From Gordionus sp. m RMFG-2023 (taxonomy: Eukaryota > Nematomorpha > Gordioida > Chordodea > Parachordodidae), in contig NC_088776.1 of NCBI RefSeq assembly GCF_954871325.1, forward strand, positions 28,196,508-28,260,507: DNA of 64,000 nucleotides. Direction: 5' to 3'. Below the pieces are notes generated by a model. The model saw only the letters and a program-made list of their open reading frames with translations, was not told where the DNA came from and made no database searches. This document shows, one piece after another, positions 34,916 through 47,788 of this stretch (the stretch's first letter is position 1; each line of letters starts with the position of its first letter). The translations under genes were made by a program, and so were the position numbers.

Positions 34916-37042
34916 AATTATAATTTAACTAAATTTGATTATTAATTTATTTATATTTCTTACTTTCATTTCAAATTTATATATAAATTTGTTCTAATAA
35001 AAATCGACAGAATATTTATTACTAATGTGATGTGTTTGAAGTCCTACAAAGTAATTTTTTGTAGCCCGAGCACAAATTTAAAAAAATCTTGGGTCCAAGT
35101 CCAACACGAGCACAATTTTTTTGTTAGCCTGATCCGAGCATGACTAAAAATATGGAACTTTTCACCTAAGTAAAAATTTCTTCCAAATTTCAGATTTTCT
35201 ATTTTTATCTTCTTTGATCTCAAATTCTTGAGTCTTAATTATTTTAGAAATTATTTTTAAATTTGGTTCCATGCTATAAACCATTTTATAAACATAAAAA
35301 ACAAAAATTATCAAATGAAAACATTTCATAACTGTTATAACAGATTAATATTCTAGTTGTTATGGCTAAATGTACAATATAATATATATTTTATTTAGTC
35401 TGATATAATATATGTAAGTTAACGTCTTAATATAAATTTCAACATAGGGAATTGTTAATTTTGGAAATGAAAATTATGTAAATGAAGTGAAACGTGTTAG
35501 ATGAAAAATGACATATAATTCTGATTGACATTTCGATGAAACGAGATGATTATTGAGAGGTCCCCTGAAAAAATAAACCTTCATGTCCTCGGAGCTTAGG
35601 ACAGGCATGAAGGGTTCTAGATGTAATAAGTCTATTTCAGAGAATGAGAATTACATAAATTTATATAGGGCTAGGGCAAGAAATGATTTAAAAAATAAAC
35701 AATGTTGGAACCACAAATAAATTTTTAAAAAAAATGTAATACATTGAATTATAAATTAAATCCTTTTTTTTGAATTATAAATCAAATCCTTTTTTTAAAT
35801 ATGTAGCTCCGCCAACGCTGCCGCAAATTCATTCGGTGACGTTAATTCGGCGCACCAAAGAACGACAATAGAAAATTTTAAAAAACCCTCATCGCCGATT
35901 GAGACTTGGGCTCACATGTCTATTCATATTTTAAATGTGATGATTAACATATGTAGAATAAAAAAAACTTAATTAGTTTATAATTAGCGAATTTTTTTGC
36001 ATATAAAATATTAATATTTTAATGACATATATTCAAAGATGGATGGTAAATAAAAATCAAGCTTAATATTGGTATTGGATCGGTTTTGTATGAATTCGGA
36101 AAATACCGCATCAGTTAAAAATTTGTGAATAGCCCTATAAAATATGATTTAGATAATGACATGTGCGACTTTCATTTTAAATAATTAACTGGTTATTTTT
36201 TATAATCTATATCAATTACTTCCTCTTAAGCGTTGTGATAAGTGTGGATTGACTATCAGTAAATATTCCCCTTAAAAAAATATGTTCATTTTAATATGAA
36301 ATAAATTCAAAAGAAATTGGGGTATTAAAAATTAAAAATTATTTTTACCTATGATGTTTGAATTGAAATGGTATAAATAATTTTAAAAAATGGTGTTAAC
36401 ATATTTTTTGTTCTCATATGTGAGTTTTTGCTAGAAAAATAATGAAAATTCCTACCTATGAAAAATTGAAAATTAAAGAAGTTTAAAAAATATTATATAA
36501 AAAATATGTTTAACATCTCCTTGTCTTTTAAAGAAGGTACTAGCTTATTTCCTACTTGTTGATTTATTTTTTACCTTACTTAATAAGAATAATTTAAATA
36601 GCTTTAAAAAAAAGCAATTTTTAGTGCCATGTTAAATTTTTAAAAAAAACCAATGTATTTTTTGGGAATGGTATTTTTTTTATACCTATTCCAGAAAAAT
36701 AAGCCATCTTGGGGCATTCAAAAAATTAGGAAAATGGACTAAAAAATAAAATGATTTTTGGAGTGACTAAAATGAAAGCTGTATTTTAATGTAACAATTG
36801 GATTGGTCCATGTATTTTAAACAATTGATAGTAAACTATCTTTTTCAACATTTTTAAATGTGTGGTCAAAGGGTTTAAATTTTAATATTCGATTCAATAT
36901 TTAGATACCACTATAATTAAATTAATCAATAATCAGATTATTTCAAAATGAAATATGTAAATTGTTGTTATGGAATCATAGATATGGATTTATGATAAAT
37001 TGAAAATTTGTAGATTAGTTATATTTTATATAAGATATTTAC
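34916..37042. other. AT-rich spacer beside the SETD2-like exons
   Basis: Further exons of the gene at 37043-38960 would be expected here on the minus strand; I could not see any. 35055-35150 has CCCGAGCACAA-type repeats. 35578-35613 can form a hairpin. 36040-36130 has GGTATTGGATCGG and a GAATAGCCCTATA end like the hAT at 17428-18532. Confidence 0.4.
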
Positions 37043-37189
37043 CACTCTATCATTAACAAACGGTTCAAACAATCAGAACTACATCCGATGATATTGGTTT
37101 CATTCTGGATTTCAATTATACGATCATCATCCAAAGTGCATGTGCATATCATTCTTTTAGCTTGTTTCCTGGCCGATTTTTCAGAATTC
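37043..37189 (-). CDS. Second exon of the SETD2-like gene (AWS domain start)
   Basis: This 147-bp exon completes a Lys codon left open by exon 1, encodes 48 residues, and ends with two bases of a Cys codon before GTAAAT. Acceptor TTATAAG. It contains CTC and CSSDC cysteine pairs, the zinc-binding start of an AWS domain. Read without splicing, the frame would stop directly after MIEW, which argues for the donor. Confidence 0.7.
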
Positions 37190-38960
37190 CTTATAATTAA
37201 AACAAAATGGTTTAAAAATGATCACATTTTTAATATTATAAATATGTAATTTCCTATTTATTTTAATTAAAAATAATGTTTTAGGAAATGTGATATTTTT
37301 AAAATAATAAATGCTAAAATAACTTGTCCTCTTTGTATGTGTATAAATTTTCTTTGATATGTTCAAAATGAGGAATCTCTTCTTTTGCAGTCTTTCTGTA
37401 AGGTATAATTAAGGGTTGTGATTGCTGTGGGGGATCATTTATATGTAATTCCTCTTTTTTGGTTGTGGATGCATTCTTTTCAATAATTTCTTTAGCCACA
37501 TGACGAATCTTATCTATAACGCTATTTATTACAAGATCATATTTCATAGATTCAATATCTTGATTTGATTTTATTTTTTTTAAGTCAGGCTCATTAAATT
37601 GAGCCATATGGGTAATTTTACTAATCTTTTGTTTTTCAGCCTTTTTAAGTGGAAGCTCAGATGACTCAATAACTTTTTTAGAAAGCCTTGTAATGTATCT
37701 TTTATTACTAGTACTGTCATTTTCTATATTTTTTGTTTTATTTGTATTATTTGTTTCCAAGAGAAGCAGCCTTGTCATTTCAAAATCTTTTCTTCTTCTA
37801 CCCCTTCTTCTAGGCTTGCTGCCATTATCAGATAATTCTATGCCCTCAGTTGTATAGTTGTTTAAAATTGTTTTGTGGTGAGGTAAGATTGATTTACGAA
37901 ATCGTTTCAATTGCAACTTTTTGTAATGTTTCATTTGAATATCAAAAGATTTGGCCTGAGTTGAGAGATTTAAGCAAAGTGATTGTGAATGCTGATCTTG
38001 AGAAAATTTACAATTACAAAACGATTTATCTCTTAATTTATTGAGCCAAAGTTTACCAATTATTGTATTAATTTTGCAGTTGTTACTGATATTTAATATA
38101 GAACTATCACTATGATTGATGTGTTTGATATAATCAATATATAGTCTATAGTTTTGATAAGTCAAGTCAGTTTTCATTTGAGAATTGGGTAGACATAAAT
38201 TTTTATTATTTTTAATGTAAGGAAAGTAGAAAATTGTATGTGATATTAATACATCTGGTCTATACTGGTATAACTTTTTGATATTATTAGATAGTTGTGG
38301 TAAATAAGAAGATGCATTTTTTAGTCTTGTAATCTTGTCTAGTAAAAATTGTAATTTTTTTTTTTCATTATAAGCAAAGTATTTTATGATATCACAGTTT
38401 GTTAAATCATTATAATTAATTGAATTTTTAGATGATACTGGTGGGGGTTCATTTGTATAAATATTCTTAATCTTATCTCCAATATTACTAAAATCATCTA
38501 TATTCAAGTCATCATAATCAGTTATTTTTGAAGTATGATAATTATTATCAATTGTTAAATAATCTGAATTAAAATAAATATTGTTTTCAACATTAAAGCC
38601 CACTACTTTATTACTGTCACTTATGAGATCAGTATTGGAATTATGCCTGAAAATCCAATCATTTGTAGCTAACGAGGCTAATGTTAACAAAGAAGAATGA
38701 TTTGTGATATTTATAAGTGAATTATCAATAGAAGAATTTAAAGAACTGTCATCTAAAAATGTATAGTCTGAAGTGTCTTTAGCTTTTACTAAAATATCAG
38801 ATATATTGGTGGATATATTCCCTGATAGTAACTTCTGTGGCGTTTTTATTTTGTAATTATTATTATTGCCATGTATTGATCCATTATTAAAAATAAAAGT
38901 TCCATTACATGTATTAGATGATAATTTGTCAATAAATTTGTTGTTATCTGATTCAGGCAT
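37043..38960 (-). CDS. SETD2/Set2-like histone H3K36 methyltransferase, N-terminal exons (partial)
   Basis: Exon 1 runs 38960-37324; an in-frame stop ten codons before the ATG supports this start. A 134-bp GT-AG intron (37323-37190) leads to exon 2 (37189-37043), which ends at a GTAAAT donor. The first ~500 residues are Asn/Ser-rich and disordered-looking, with a basic AT-hook-like KPRRRGRRRKDFE at about 380-392. The exon junction gives HFEHIKENLYTYKEDK then NSEKSARKQAKRMICTCTL. Exon 2 finishes with CSSDCLNRLLMIE plus a split Cys codon. The ENLY...KRMxCxC...CLNRLLMIEC pattern is that of SETD2-type enzymes just before and within the AWS domain, which precedes the SET domain. Family role: trimethylation of H3 lysine 36 on transcribed chromatin. 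The rest of AWS, SET and the SRI region were not found, so this may be a gene with long introns or a truncated copy. Confidence 0.75.
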
Positions 38961-40005
38961 TAGTAGTGTTTCATATATATTGATATATTAATTAAGTAAA
39001 TTGACAAGTAATTTATATTATTGGATTTTGTAATATGCATTAATATCCAATCAAAGTATCCACAATATGATTTTGTAAATAACTTTCAAAATAACATACT
39101 TATATTTCTAGTCATATTTATTAATGGCACTCAATTAATCCATAATAAAGTGTTGTGAAGCTTTTATTATAAAAAATGATAATTAATATTATATAATTTT
39201 GATTTAATATAATAATCAATTCTATGCCTAAATAAATTAACATTATAATTTTGTAACATAAATATAAATTCTGTGTATTTATTGATCCAAAACAATTAGA
39301 TTAAATATTTTACTCATTTGCCAAATATTTAAATAAATATCTTATTACAAATTTTATATTAACAGTTTTTATCAATTATCTTGTTTGAAAAACTCTTTTT
39401 TTTAAATATCTGCCACCAATAAAAAATTTAAATTCAACATATCTATCATACCATATATTAATTTTGAAATGCTTTTATATGAAGATTTGTTAATGCTATC
39501 TGATATAATATATAGAATAAAAGAATTAGACGTATTTGCCTAATAATAATTAAAAGATCATACTAATATAAATTTTAACTTACACTCATATAAAATGAGT
39601 TTCTGTATAACTTATTATAAGCAACCATTATAAAAAAGTGTATATATTATATCTAAAAAATGAAAAGAAAAAATTTTTTAAATCATCGATTACTATACCT
39701 ATTTAATAAAAAATTTGTCAAGTAAATTAATCCATGAGTGTATAATGATAAAATGAATATACTATATGTCTACTATAAATGTTCTTGACATGACTAATCA
39801 CGTGTGACAGCTGTATAACTTCGTTATTGGTCATTTTTCAAACTCTTTGCTCTTTCATGGTATTAAAAACTGATTCTTCTTACCCTGTCCAAAACTGGGG
39901 AAATCAATGAGGGGTTATTAATCATCCACCAATTTTTTGAAAGGCTATAGTTATCTGTGCATATATAGTGTAGAACTATGCTTAAACTATTTAGGGCTCT
40001 AAAAG
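38961..40005. other. Upstream region of the SETD2-like gene
   Basis: AT-rich, non-coding. The only GC-richer patch is at 39785-39860 (see the promoter entry). Short inverted patterns near 39160-39350 are unremarkable in such base composition. Confidence 0.35.
39785..39860 (-). promoter_or_regulatory. Possible promoter patch of the SETD2-like gene
   Basis: On the minus strand this patch holds an inverse CCAAT box (ATTGG at 39826-39830 on plus), an E-box CAGCTG (39808-39813), the palindrome CACGTG (39799-39804) and TTAGTCA. They cluster in 35 bp about 850 bp upstream of the start codon. No TATA element or start site can be fixed; the assignment is inference. Confidence 0.25.
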
Positions 40006-40330
40006 CAGGGTTGCCAGATCTCCCAATTTTGACGTAATATCCAGATTTTTTACTGTGGCTTATGTTAACACACGCCTTCTATTAACTTATGATTTCTCCT
40101 GATTTTCCTAAAATAAATAGTTCTAAATTCTTTATATAAGATATTTAAAAATTGATTAAGATCTACACTGCCATTTCTTTTAATTTAATTTTATATTTAA
40201 AAATTCATCTAATTTTTGATTATTCACATATTTTGACAAAAAATATTAACTCCAAAAAATAAATTTATTTTTTTATATCTCCAAACTTCCAAAGTTACCT
40301 AAAATTTGGAGATTTTATCATTATCCTTTT
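40006..40330. repeat. hAT terminus fragment (CAGGGTTGCCA type)
   Basis: CAGGGTTGCCAGATCTCCCA at 40006-40025 is a typical hAT terminus, and short CTCC-GATTTT motifs follow. The matching right end with the same target duplication was not found; the similar end at 51620 is followed by a different 8-mer. Confidence 0.5.
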
Positions 40331-40480
40331 GAATATATCTTTTTCGGATGAAAAATAGAGAATCAATAACAATTTATTAAATTAGTAATTAATTTCGCAC
40401 ATTTTAAATAATGATAATAAGTTGTTTTAATTAAAATTAACCTACTATCCTATGAAATATTTTCTAGCTATATATAGGCC

Positions 40481-40735
40481 AGAGACCTGCAAAGGTATAA
40501 TTTGCACGGTCCGGCCGGTATATTTTTTTTCAACGGCCAGGCCCGGATCTTTTTTTATATCTATTATATTTATTTTTAATTTTTAGGGCGAATAATGGCC
40601 ATTTAAAATATTTAGTTTGAATATATACGGCCCTGCCTGGGTATTTTTTAAAAAAAATTAGGCTTGACCAGATATATTTAAATGGCCCAGCCCATGTTCC
40701 CAGCCAGGCCTCCAACTAGATCCAAACTTTTATTC
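40481..40735. repeat. MITE-3 related remnant
   Basis: Starts CAGAGACCTGCAAAGG and carries GGTCCGGCCGG, GGCCAGGCCCGG and GGCCCAGCCC repeats around an AT-rich core, like MITE-3 at 4743-4932. The right end is not clear. A minus-strand ORF here is spurious. Confidence 0.55.
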
Positions 40736-41079
40736 ATTTCAATGATTTATTAACTTTCCTTCCATACCAATTTTTTTAAAGCAACGTTTAGACAATATTA
40801 TTAAACTGGCTATCCACTATGCCTTTTCTTTTTTTTATATATCAACATTTTTTTACCATTTAAAGATTTATTATATGTAATATTCCAACACATATATATA
40901 TTTTTTTTTAATTTCCCAACGAGCGAGACAAATTTGTAAAAATTTTAAAATAAATTAAATATAATTAAACTCGTAACTTTGATTTATTCTAAATTAAATA
41001 AAATTGAACTCATAATTCATTTATTCTTAGAAAACTTTATGGTGGCAGTTCCGCTACATATTCGAGGAAATCATAAATA
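40736..41079. other. AT-rich spacer
   Basis: Nothing recognised. Confidence 0.35.
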
Positions 41080-42066
41080 AATAAATATGAAACAGATTCC
41101 TAATAATAATGTTAATATAAATATTGAATTTCTAATATACTCAGGCAATGGCGATCTTTTTTTGAGTAGATTCAAAGACATCTTTAAGCACACCTAGATC
41201 TCAGACATCGAAAAAGCAGGTTCCTTTACAAGAAAATTACCAGATGAGGTATATATTAAGCTCAAATCGATATGTTCACCTACCGACTTCATCAATTCAT
41301 CGATATTAATTGAAAAATTCAGGTTATTACACCTGAGGAAATCTACAAGTTCCAACTTATTATTATTTAACGCAGCTGTACAAGGTAAAAACGAAAGTTA
41401 CATCAATTGGGTAAGTAGATTATGCATTTTAAAAAATGTTATTATTTAACGCAGCTGTACAAGGTAAAAACGAAAGTTACATCAATTGGGTAAGTAGATT
41501 ATGCATTTTAAAAAATGAATGTTTGCTAAGTTATAGAAGAGTTATTGAAAAAGTAATAATTTCATCAATCAGCAAAAATATTAGGCAGAAAATTACGTTA
41601 TAAGAAAACATTACATTAGCAGAAGTTCTTACTTTAAGAGATGATTTTGAAGAGTTAGAATTGAAAGAAAATATAATTGCTAAAGTTGAAAATATTTCTT
41701 TAAACGAAAAAACAGAAGATGATACAACTGTGAAACATGTAGAAAGGCATTGAGGCAGGAAAACAGAAGAAAATAAACAATTGGTGAGATATAGAGACCA
41801 TGACGAACGACAAAATTTACAATCTAATTAAGATAACAGACAACGATGGACAACAAGAGGCCATGACTTTCAAAGAAATAATTATCAAGGATATAATTAT
41901 ATCCCCAGATATCAAGGAAATAATTACAACCCTAGATTTCAGAATTATAACGCGAATTATTACAATAACGTCAGAGCAAACTATCCAGGATCGTACAATA
42001 ATTCTTCGAGATTTAATAATAGAGCTAGTTATAATAACTATAATCATTATAGGTTTAATAATGATT
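41080..42066 (+). pseudogene. Fossil Ty3/gypsy gag fragment, plus strand
   Basis: Plus-strand frames resemble a retrotransposon Gag: a helical region with FIDKL-like and LFNAAVQGKNESYINWVSRL segments, then an Asn/Tyr/Arg-rich tail (41800-42060) like that of the minus-strand element next to it. It is broken, with several interruptions. It stops where the left repeat of the neighbouring element begins (42067). Old fossil; it may be a related element into which the other one landed, but the continuation on the far side was not found. Confidence 0.6.
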
Positions 42067-42270
42067 TGAAGAGAAAAACAATTTTAAGGAGAGTATGAAA
42101 AATATATTTTATTGTCTAATATCTTTCTCTTTTTGTAAGGTATATATATAACATTTTTTACAAATTAAAATTAGACTATAATTTTAAAAAGGTTAAGATA
42201 TAAAATAAAATTATAACTAAAATAAAAATATAATTTGAATCAATTGAAGTACAAATTTGAATATATAACA
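42067..42270 (-). repeat. Left terminal repeat (3' LTR) of the gypsy fossil
   Basis: Bounded by TG and CA on the plus strand, ending ATATATAACA before the purine-tract complement TTCTCCTTCTTC. Confidence 0.65.
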
Positions 42271-42474
42271 TTCTCCTTCTTCTAAAAAGCCTTCACATAA
42301 GTTTAATATGTTATCGTAGTTAGTTTGTTCATCAAGTTGTTTCACAAGTCATCATATCGTTGGCTTGTCCCAATCGTTGATCTGTTTAAATCGATTTTGC
42401 ACGTTGGTTTGTTTAAATCGCAAGCTTGATATCCTTATTGTAAGTTGTCCTTATAAATCGTGACTTTGTAATGC

Positions 42475-44292
42475 TCAGTTGTTATTATTATCATTTTTCA
42501 AAATTGTTATTATCATCAGTATGCGAATAATGAGAAATATTAGTTCATCAAATTGGATATAAGAAAAGAATGATAAACATAGGATAGAAATCCTATGAGG
42601 TTGGGGAATAGGGATTTCAGGATTTCTATCTGCAATATTTGTCGAGGGAGTTTTTGTGAAAAACGGACCCGCATAATCTATGTGTATCCTTTCAAACGGT
42701 TTGGTTGCCGAAACCCATGGTTTTTGTATCTTTATAGGATTATCATGATATATGTTACAATCGTCACAACCTTTCACTTCCATTAATATGTCATTGTTTA
42801 TACCACATCACCACATGTAATCTTTGGCTAAGGATTTGATTTTTCCTGCTCCCAAATGACCTTCATGTAATGACTGTAGTATATTTTTTCTCATAGAAGA
42901 CGGAATTATGATTCTGTTGCTTTTGTAAAGACAATCTTTAATTATACTTAATTCCAAATCAATGTTTTTATAAATATTATTCATTATAGGCCTGTTGTTC
43001 CTAATATCATTTATGACTTGTTTTAATTCCATATCTTACAAAGTTTCGTCACGAATTTGATTAACATTAATAGGTAAATCCCCATATTCATTTATTATAG
43101 TGATATTTTCAACAGCTTCATCATGACATTCTTGTGGTAATCTCGAGAGACAATCAGGAACAACATAATATTTACCGACTTTATACTTTATATTAAAATC
43201 ATATCCTCCTAATGTAATATTCCACTTCTGGAGTCTTAAGGACATAGTGTTATTATCCTTAAAACCCTTGGTAAATATGTGAACTAGAGGTTTATGGTCA
43301 ATAATAATTGTAAATTTCGTGCCGATTAAGTATTCCTGGAACCTTCTTATAGCAAACATAATAGCGAGAGCCTCACGCTCAATATTGGTATAGTTCATTT
43401 CGGATTTTAATAAAGTTCTTGACGCGAAAGCTATAGGTTTTTCTTTACCATCTTTTTCAGTATGAAATAATACAGCTCCTAAACCACATTTCGATGCGTC
43501 AGTGGCCATCCCTATAGGTAATTCAGGGTTAAAATATGTCAAAGCAGATGGAAGACTAATCAACTTCAAGATCATTAAAACTTTTAAAGTATTCTAGGTT
43601 CCAAGCCCATTTTTCTTTGTTGACAATCTTATACAGAGGATAGGCTATTTCTGCAAAATTGTTCAAAAATTTTCTAGTAGCCAGCCATTCCCAGAAATTT
43701 TGATAATTCAGCAGCTGATTTTGGTTCTGGCATATTAATTATTGCCTCAATTTTGTCGTGATTAGCATGAATCCCCTTAGCGTCAATATCATGACCCAGG
43801 AACCTCACTTTGTTTTTAAAGAACACACTTTTATTGAAGTTAGGTATTAGCCCAAAGGATGATATTCTATCAAACACTTTTTTTATGTTGTTAAGGTGGG
43901 CTTCATCGTTTTTTCCAGTTATAAGTAAATCATCAATATAAAATATGACATCATCCATCTAAGATTTGATTCATGATCTGTTGAAAGATTGCAGATGAGG
44001 TCTTAAGCCCAAAAGGAAGTCTAGTAAATTGGTAATATCCCTTGTGCGTAGATATGGTTAAAATATTTCTGCAACTTTTATCAATCGGGATCTGTAAGAA
44101 AGCATTTTTAAAGTCAATCTTCGTAAATTTCTTTCCTTCTGAAAGTTTAGCTATTAGATCATTGATTCGTGGTAGATGGTATCTGAAATCTTCTAGAGTT
44201 GGGTTTACAGTGTCTTTAAAATCACCACAAAGCCTAATGGTCCAATCATCTTTGTAGACAGCGGTAACAGGACTTGCCCGGACATCATTCAC
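42475..44292 (-). pseudogene. Fossil gypsy pol: reverse transcriptase, RNase H, integrase start
   Basis: Reverse transcriptase is recognisable by FTKIDFKNAFLQIPID, FTRLPFGLKTS and the YIDD box. RNase H follows with IGMATDASKCGLGAVL and IIDHKPL, then the integrase zinc-binding segment LHEGHLGAGK and the opening of the core HIDYAGPF. Homology ends soon after. The order and motifs are those of Ty3/gypsy, close to the Mag/insect branches. Fossil; several interruptions. Confidence 0.85.
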
Positions 44293-44399
44293 CGGCTCAA
44301 TAATTTTATCATGTATACATTTTTTAAGGTCATTGCTAACAAGATCAATTTTTGAATAAGGAATACGTCTAGGCGGTATAATTTTAGGTTGGGCATCTC

Positions 44400-46198
44400 T
44401 TCTTAAATGTAACTTGACACTTGCTTTGTTGATTGGCCCATTATCAATTTGGATTCACGCTCTTTAATCAATTTTTCTATTTCATCTTCGTAATTAGTGT
44501 CAACATTTGCTATAAATTTATTTAAAATATTTTTGAAAGCATTGATCCATGTAAGTCCCAACAAGGCATTTTTACTTGATTCAACGACTACCGCTTTTAA
44601 ATATTTTGAGATACCTTCATAAGTCACTTTAACTTGAGTGATGCCGATGATTTTGATTAAATTTCCGCCATAAGCGGTAAGTTGTAACTCGGATTTCTTA
44701 ACATCTCTAATACCAAGTTTTTAGCCAGACCTTGAGGTATAATAGTATGTTTTGAGCCTGTGTCGACTTGCATACATGTAACAATATCTTTCACTTTTTA
44801 AGTAGTCATAAATGCATTATCTTTGTCATTGAGCATGTCCCCATATAAGTTGTTAACATTGAAATCGTTATCATCTTTGTTCTTTGTAGAGTCGACTTTC
44901 TCTTCAATAATTTCTTCAATATTCATATTGTAATCATTGTTGTTGTATTGTATTTGCTTTCTATTATTGTTGTCGCTATCTCTATAATTATTTGAGTTGT
45001 TGTTATATTGTATTTGCTTTCTCTGATTATTGTCGCTACCTCTATAACTATTTGAATTGTTGTTATAAGATTGGTAATTGTTACGATTTCCGTCACCGTA
45101 TTGGATCTGTCTTCTCTGATTATTATCATGCCATGTATTATTTCTACCATAATCAGATTTATTATTGTTGTTGTAGCGATAGTTATTGTAGTTATAGTTG
45201 TTATAATTATCGTGGTATCTCGAATTATTATTACCGTAAATCCTATCATAGTATCTAAAATTATTGTTTTAATTCCTATCTTTATTTCTATTATCATAAT
45301 TATTTCTTAAATTATTTCTAAAATTATTATCAGGTCTAAAATAATTATTATTGTCATTTCTATTTCTATTGTTAAAGATTTTATCTTTATCACTTTTTAT
45401 CGTTATACATATAACTTATGTTATCAACATCTGATTTATCATTGATACTATCTAATTTAATTCCTAGCCTACCATTTTATTTAAGGTTAAATTAATATTT
45501 TTACAAAATTTATATTTTATTTTGTCATTTAAGTAGATGTACGTAATTTTTCTTTTAATCTACTATCGTCCGAAAAATTACATTTTTTATGTAGTTTCGA
45601 TACTCTTATGTACCATTGCATGAAATTCTCACTCGAGTTCTGCTGTAATAAGTTAAATTTGTTTATCAAAATGTTTTTATCTTGCACAGGTAAAAGGTAA
45701 GTTAATTTTTTAGTCACTATTTTAAGATCTAATATGTCGGTATTGGAACCAATTGATTTAATATTGTCAAAGACCTCGTCTGATAAATTATTAAGCAAAG
45801 TATTTATTTTAATAGAGTCCGGTAATGTGCTGGTCAATAAATAACTTAATATTCTGTCTAAGTAAATCTCAGTAAGTGGTCCAACCAATTTTGGAATTTT
45901 ATATATTAATTCAGGTTTTATATCCATATTTTATTAATAATTCGTATATATTAGAAATTATAACACTTCATATTTTAACAAAACTACAATGGAGTTGAAA
46001 CTCCGAATCCTTATATACGTAAAATTTCCCATTAAGTAGTTCAAAATAAATCATTTCTTTATGGCTCACGAATTCAAACAAGACGTCATCCCTACCCAGC
46101 ATCCTTGAGTAATGCACATCACAATTATAAGTTAATTCAAATAGTATATCATAAACAGAGATTTCCCAAGGAATATTAACGAGTTTGAAAGAAAACAT
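44400..46198 (-). pseudogene. Fossil gypsy gag and protease
   Basis: Minus-strand pieces: a helical Gag body near 45927-45529 (LVGPLTEIYLDRILSYLLTS onward), a very Asn/Tyr-rich tail with repeated QIQYNNN units (about 45300-44920), and a protease with a DTGS motif near 44760. Ile/Thr- or Tyr/Cys-rich ORFs over this region are other-frame readings of the Asn-rich tail. Fossil; several interruptions. Confidence 0.7.
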
Positions 46199-46351
46199 AA
46201 TGGAAATAACTTTAAAATGTTTTTACCTTTCTTTTTCCTTCTTTATGTAGAATTTATTTGTTTCGTTTTATAATTTTATTATTATTCATATTTACATCGC
46301 GAAGAGAAAAAATTTACGTGGTGGCGAGTTTTTTTTGCCAACGGAGCACCA

Positions 46352-46536
46352 TGAAGAGAAAAACAAATTTTAAAAAATAATATTTTATTAACTACTTTTC
46401 TCTTTTTTAATCGACTATTCATATATTTTTTACAAACTAAAATTAGACTATAATATTAAAAAGGTTAACATATAAAAATAAAATTGTAACTAAAATAAAA
46501 ATATAATTTGAATAAGTTAAATAAATGCGCGTTACA
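46352..46536 (-). repeat. Right terminal repeat (5' LTR) of the gypsy fossil
   Basis: Starts TGAAGAGAAAAAC like the left repeat and ends around GTTACA; the outermost part differs from its partner. Confidence 0.6.
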
Positions 46537-46709
46537 TAATAAACATATACTATTTAATAACCAAAATATATAAATTAATTTATTAATTCCTATAATATAA
46601 CAATAACTAGCGATAGGCGCTAAATTATCACGTATCACGTTTAAATATATAATAAACTAATATTGTACTCATTTCAATGATAATTATTTTATTTATTATT
46701 GTTCAATCA

Positions 46710-47700
46710 CATTATTATAATCAGTGCAAGAGAGTGTATCTACATCCATTGCAAAACAAAAATATTATCCAAAAATAAGAAATAATACAGATGCAACTAC
46801 GGTTGCAGCAATTGTAATTACTTATCTTGTAGTACAACATACACAGAGCTACTTATCATTATAATGTAGGTAGAATCTTTCCCCATAATATTTAACGACT
46901 CCAAGATAAATGAAAACTTTACTTGTAGAACAAAAATGAGCAAGGATATCATCAATGTTTTAGAAACCTGAATTCAGGAGGTCAATTCTTGACGATTTGA
47001 AAGATGGGCATACATATGCAATTCTAACAGATGCATCTAATAAGGGAAATATTTAAATATTTTTTTTGATCCTTCGTTATTTCAACAAAATTAAGGACGT
47101 TTCAAGAAAACTATTAAATTTTTTCCCCTCAAATAGTGAAAAATCCAAAGACATAGCTAACCATATAATGGTAAATATAGCAGATTCGGGATTATTAAAT
47201 TACATGTCAACTTTATGATCTGATAATGCCTCAGTGAATTTGAAAAAAACCAGAGTGTATTTACAGAATTGAGTCATGTTGGTTGCGATATGTTCGTAAT
47301 ACCCGCCATCTATAGAATTTTAAAATTTTATAAACCTTTAAATATTTCTTAAATAAAGATTATAAAAGCTGTCCTAACATTTTGAAATTTTTTTCAGTAA
47401 TGAATGGCAGAGGTATATTTATGAATGATTTAACATGTAGGAAATCTACTACATACTGTTAATGTGCAGTTGCAATCAGAAGAATCTTAACAAAGATTCA
47501 TAAAATTATGATGTGTTAATCTTTACAGTTAAAAATTGACAATAAATTTTATGGAGCCATTGCAAACTATATTAAAATGTTAAATATTTTAAAAATACCG
47601 ATAGACATTGATATCTTGTGTGAGGATATTATAATGCTCTCTATTTTTGATTTACAATGTAAAAAATATATAAAATTAAATATAATGTTAATTATATATT
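46710..47700 (+). pseudogene. hAT-A fragment, plus-strand copy
   Basis: This segment is an inverted, diverged copy of parts of the element on the minus strand at 47789-51300. It covers the N-terminal third (GAGTGTATC..., ACGACTCCAA, GATGGGCATAC), the TDASNKGN-type motif and a middle part (LKIDNKFYGAIANYIKM). A block present in the other copy (48520-48620) is absent here. It decays after about 47660. Confidence 0.65.
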
Positions 47701-47788
47701 ATTTGAGATTTAAATAATGGAACTAAACGCTTACCCGTCGTTATTGAGATATTTATAAAATTCTTGGCATGACATATTATAAATTTGT

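Larger units (their letters stand above)
42067..46536 (-). mobile_element. Fossil Ty3/gypsy LTR retrotransposon, minus strand
   Basis: Direct terminal repeats of about 185-205 bp lie at 42067-42270 and 46352-46536; they share TGAAGAGAAAAACAA and a TTTTTTACAAA-TAAAATTAG block but have diverged clearly, which points to an old insertion. Read on the minus strand, a possible primer site TGGTGCTCCGTTGG follows the right repeat, and a purine tract AGAAGAAGGAGAA precedes the left one. Between them lie gag, protease, reverse transcriptase, RNase H and the first part of integrase. The element is broken many times (more than five interruptions by eye) and most of the integrase core is missing. Confidence 0.85.

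Noticed and set aside
41800-42069. Ile/Thr-rich ORF as a membrane protein
   Set aside because: It is an out-of-frame reading of the Asn/Tyr-rich gag tail; the same holds for the Ile- and Tyr/Cys-rich ORFs at 44923-45310.
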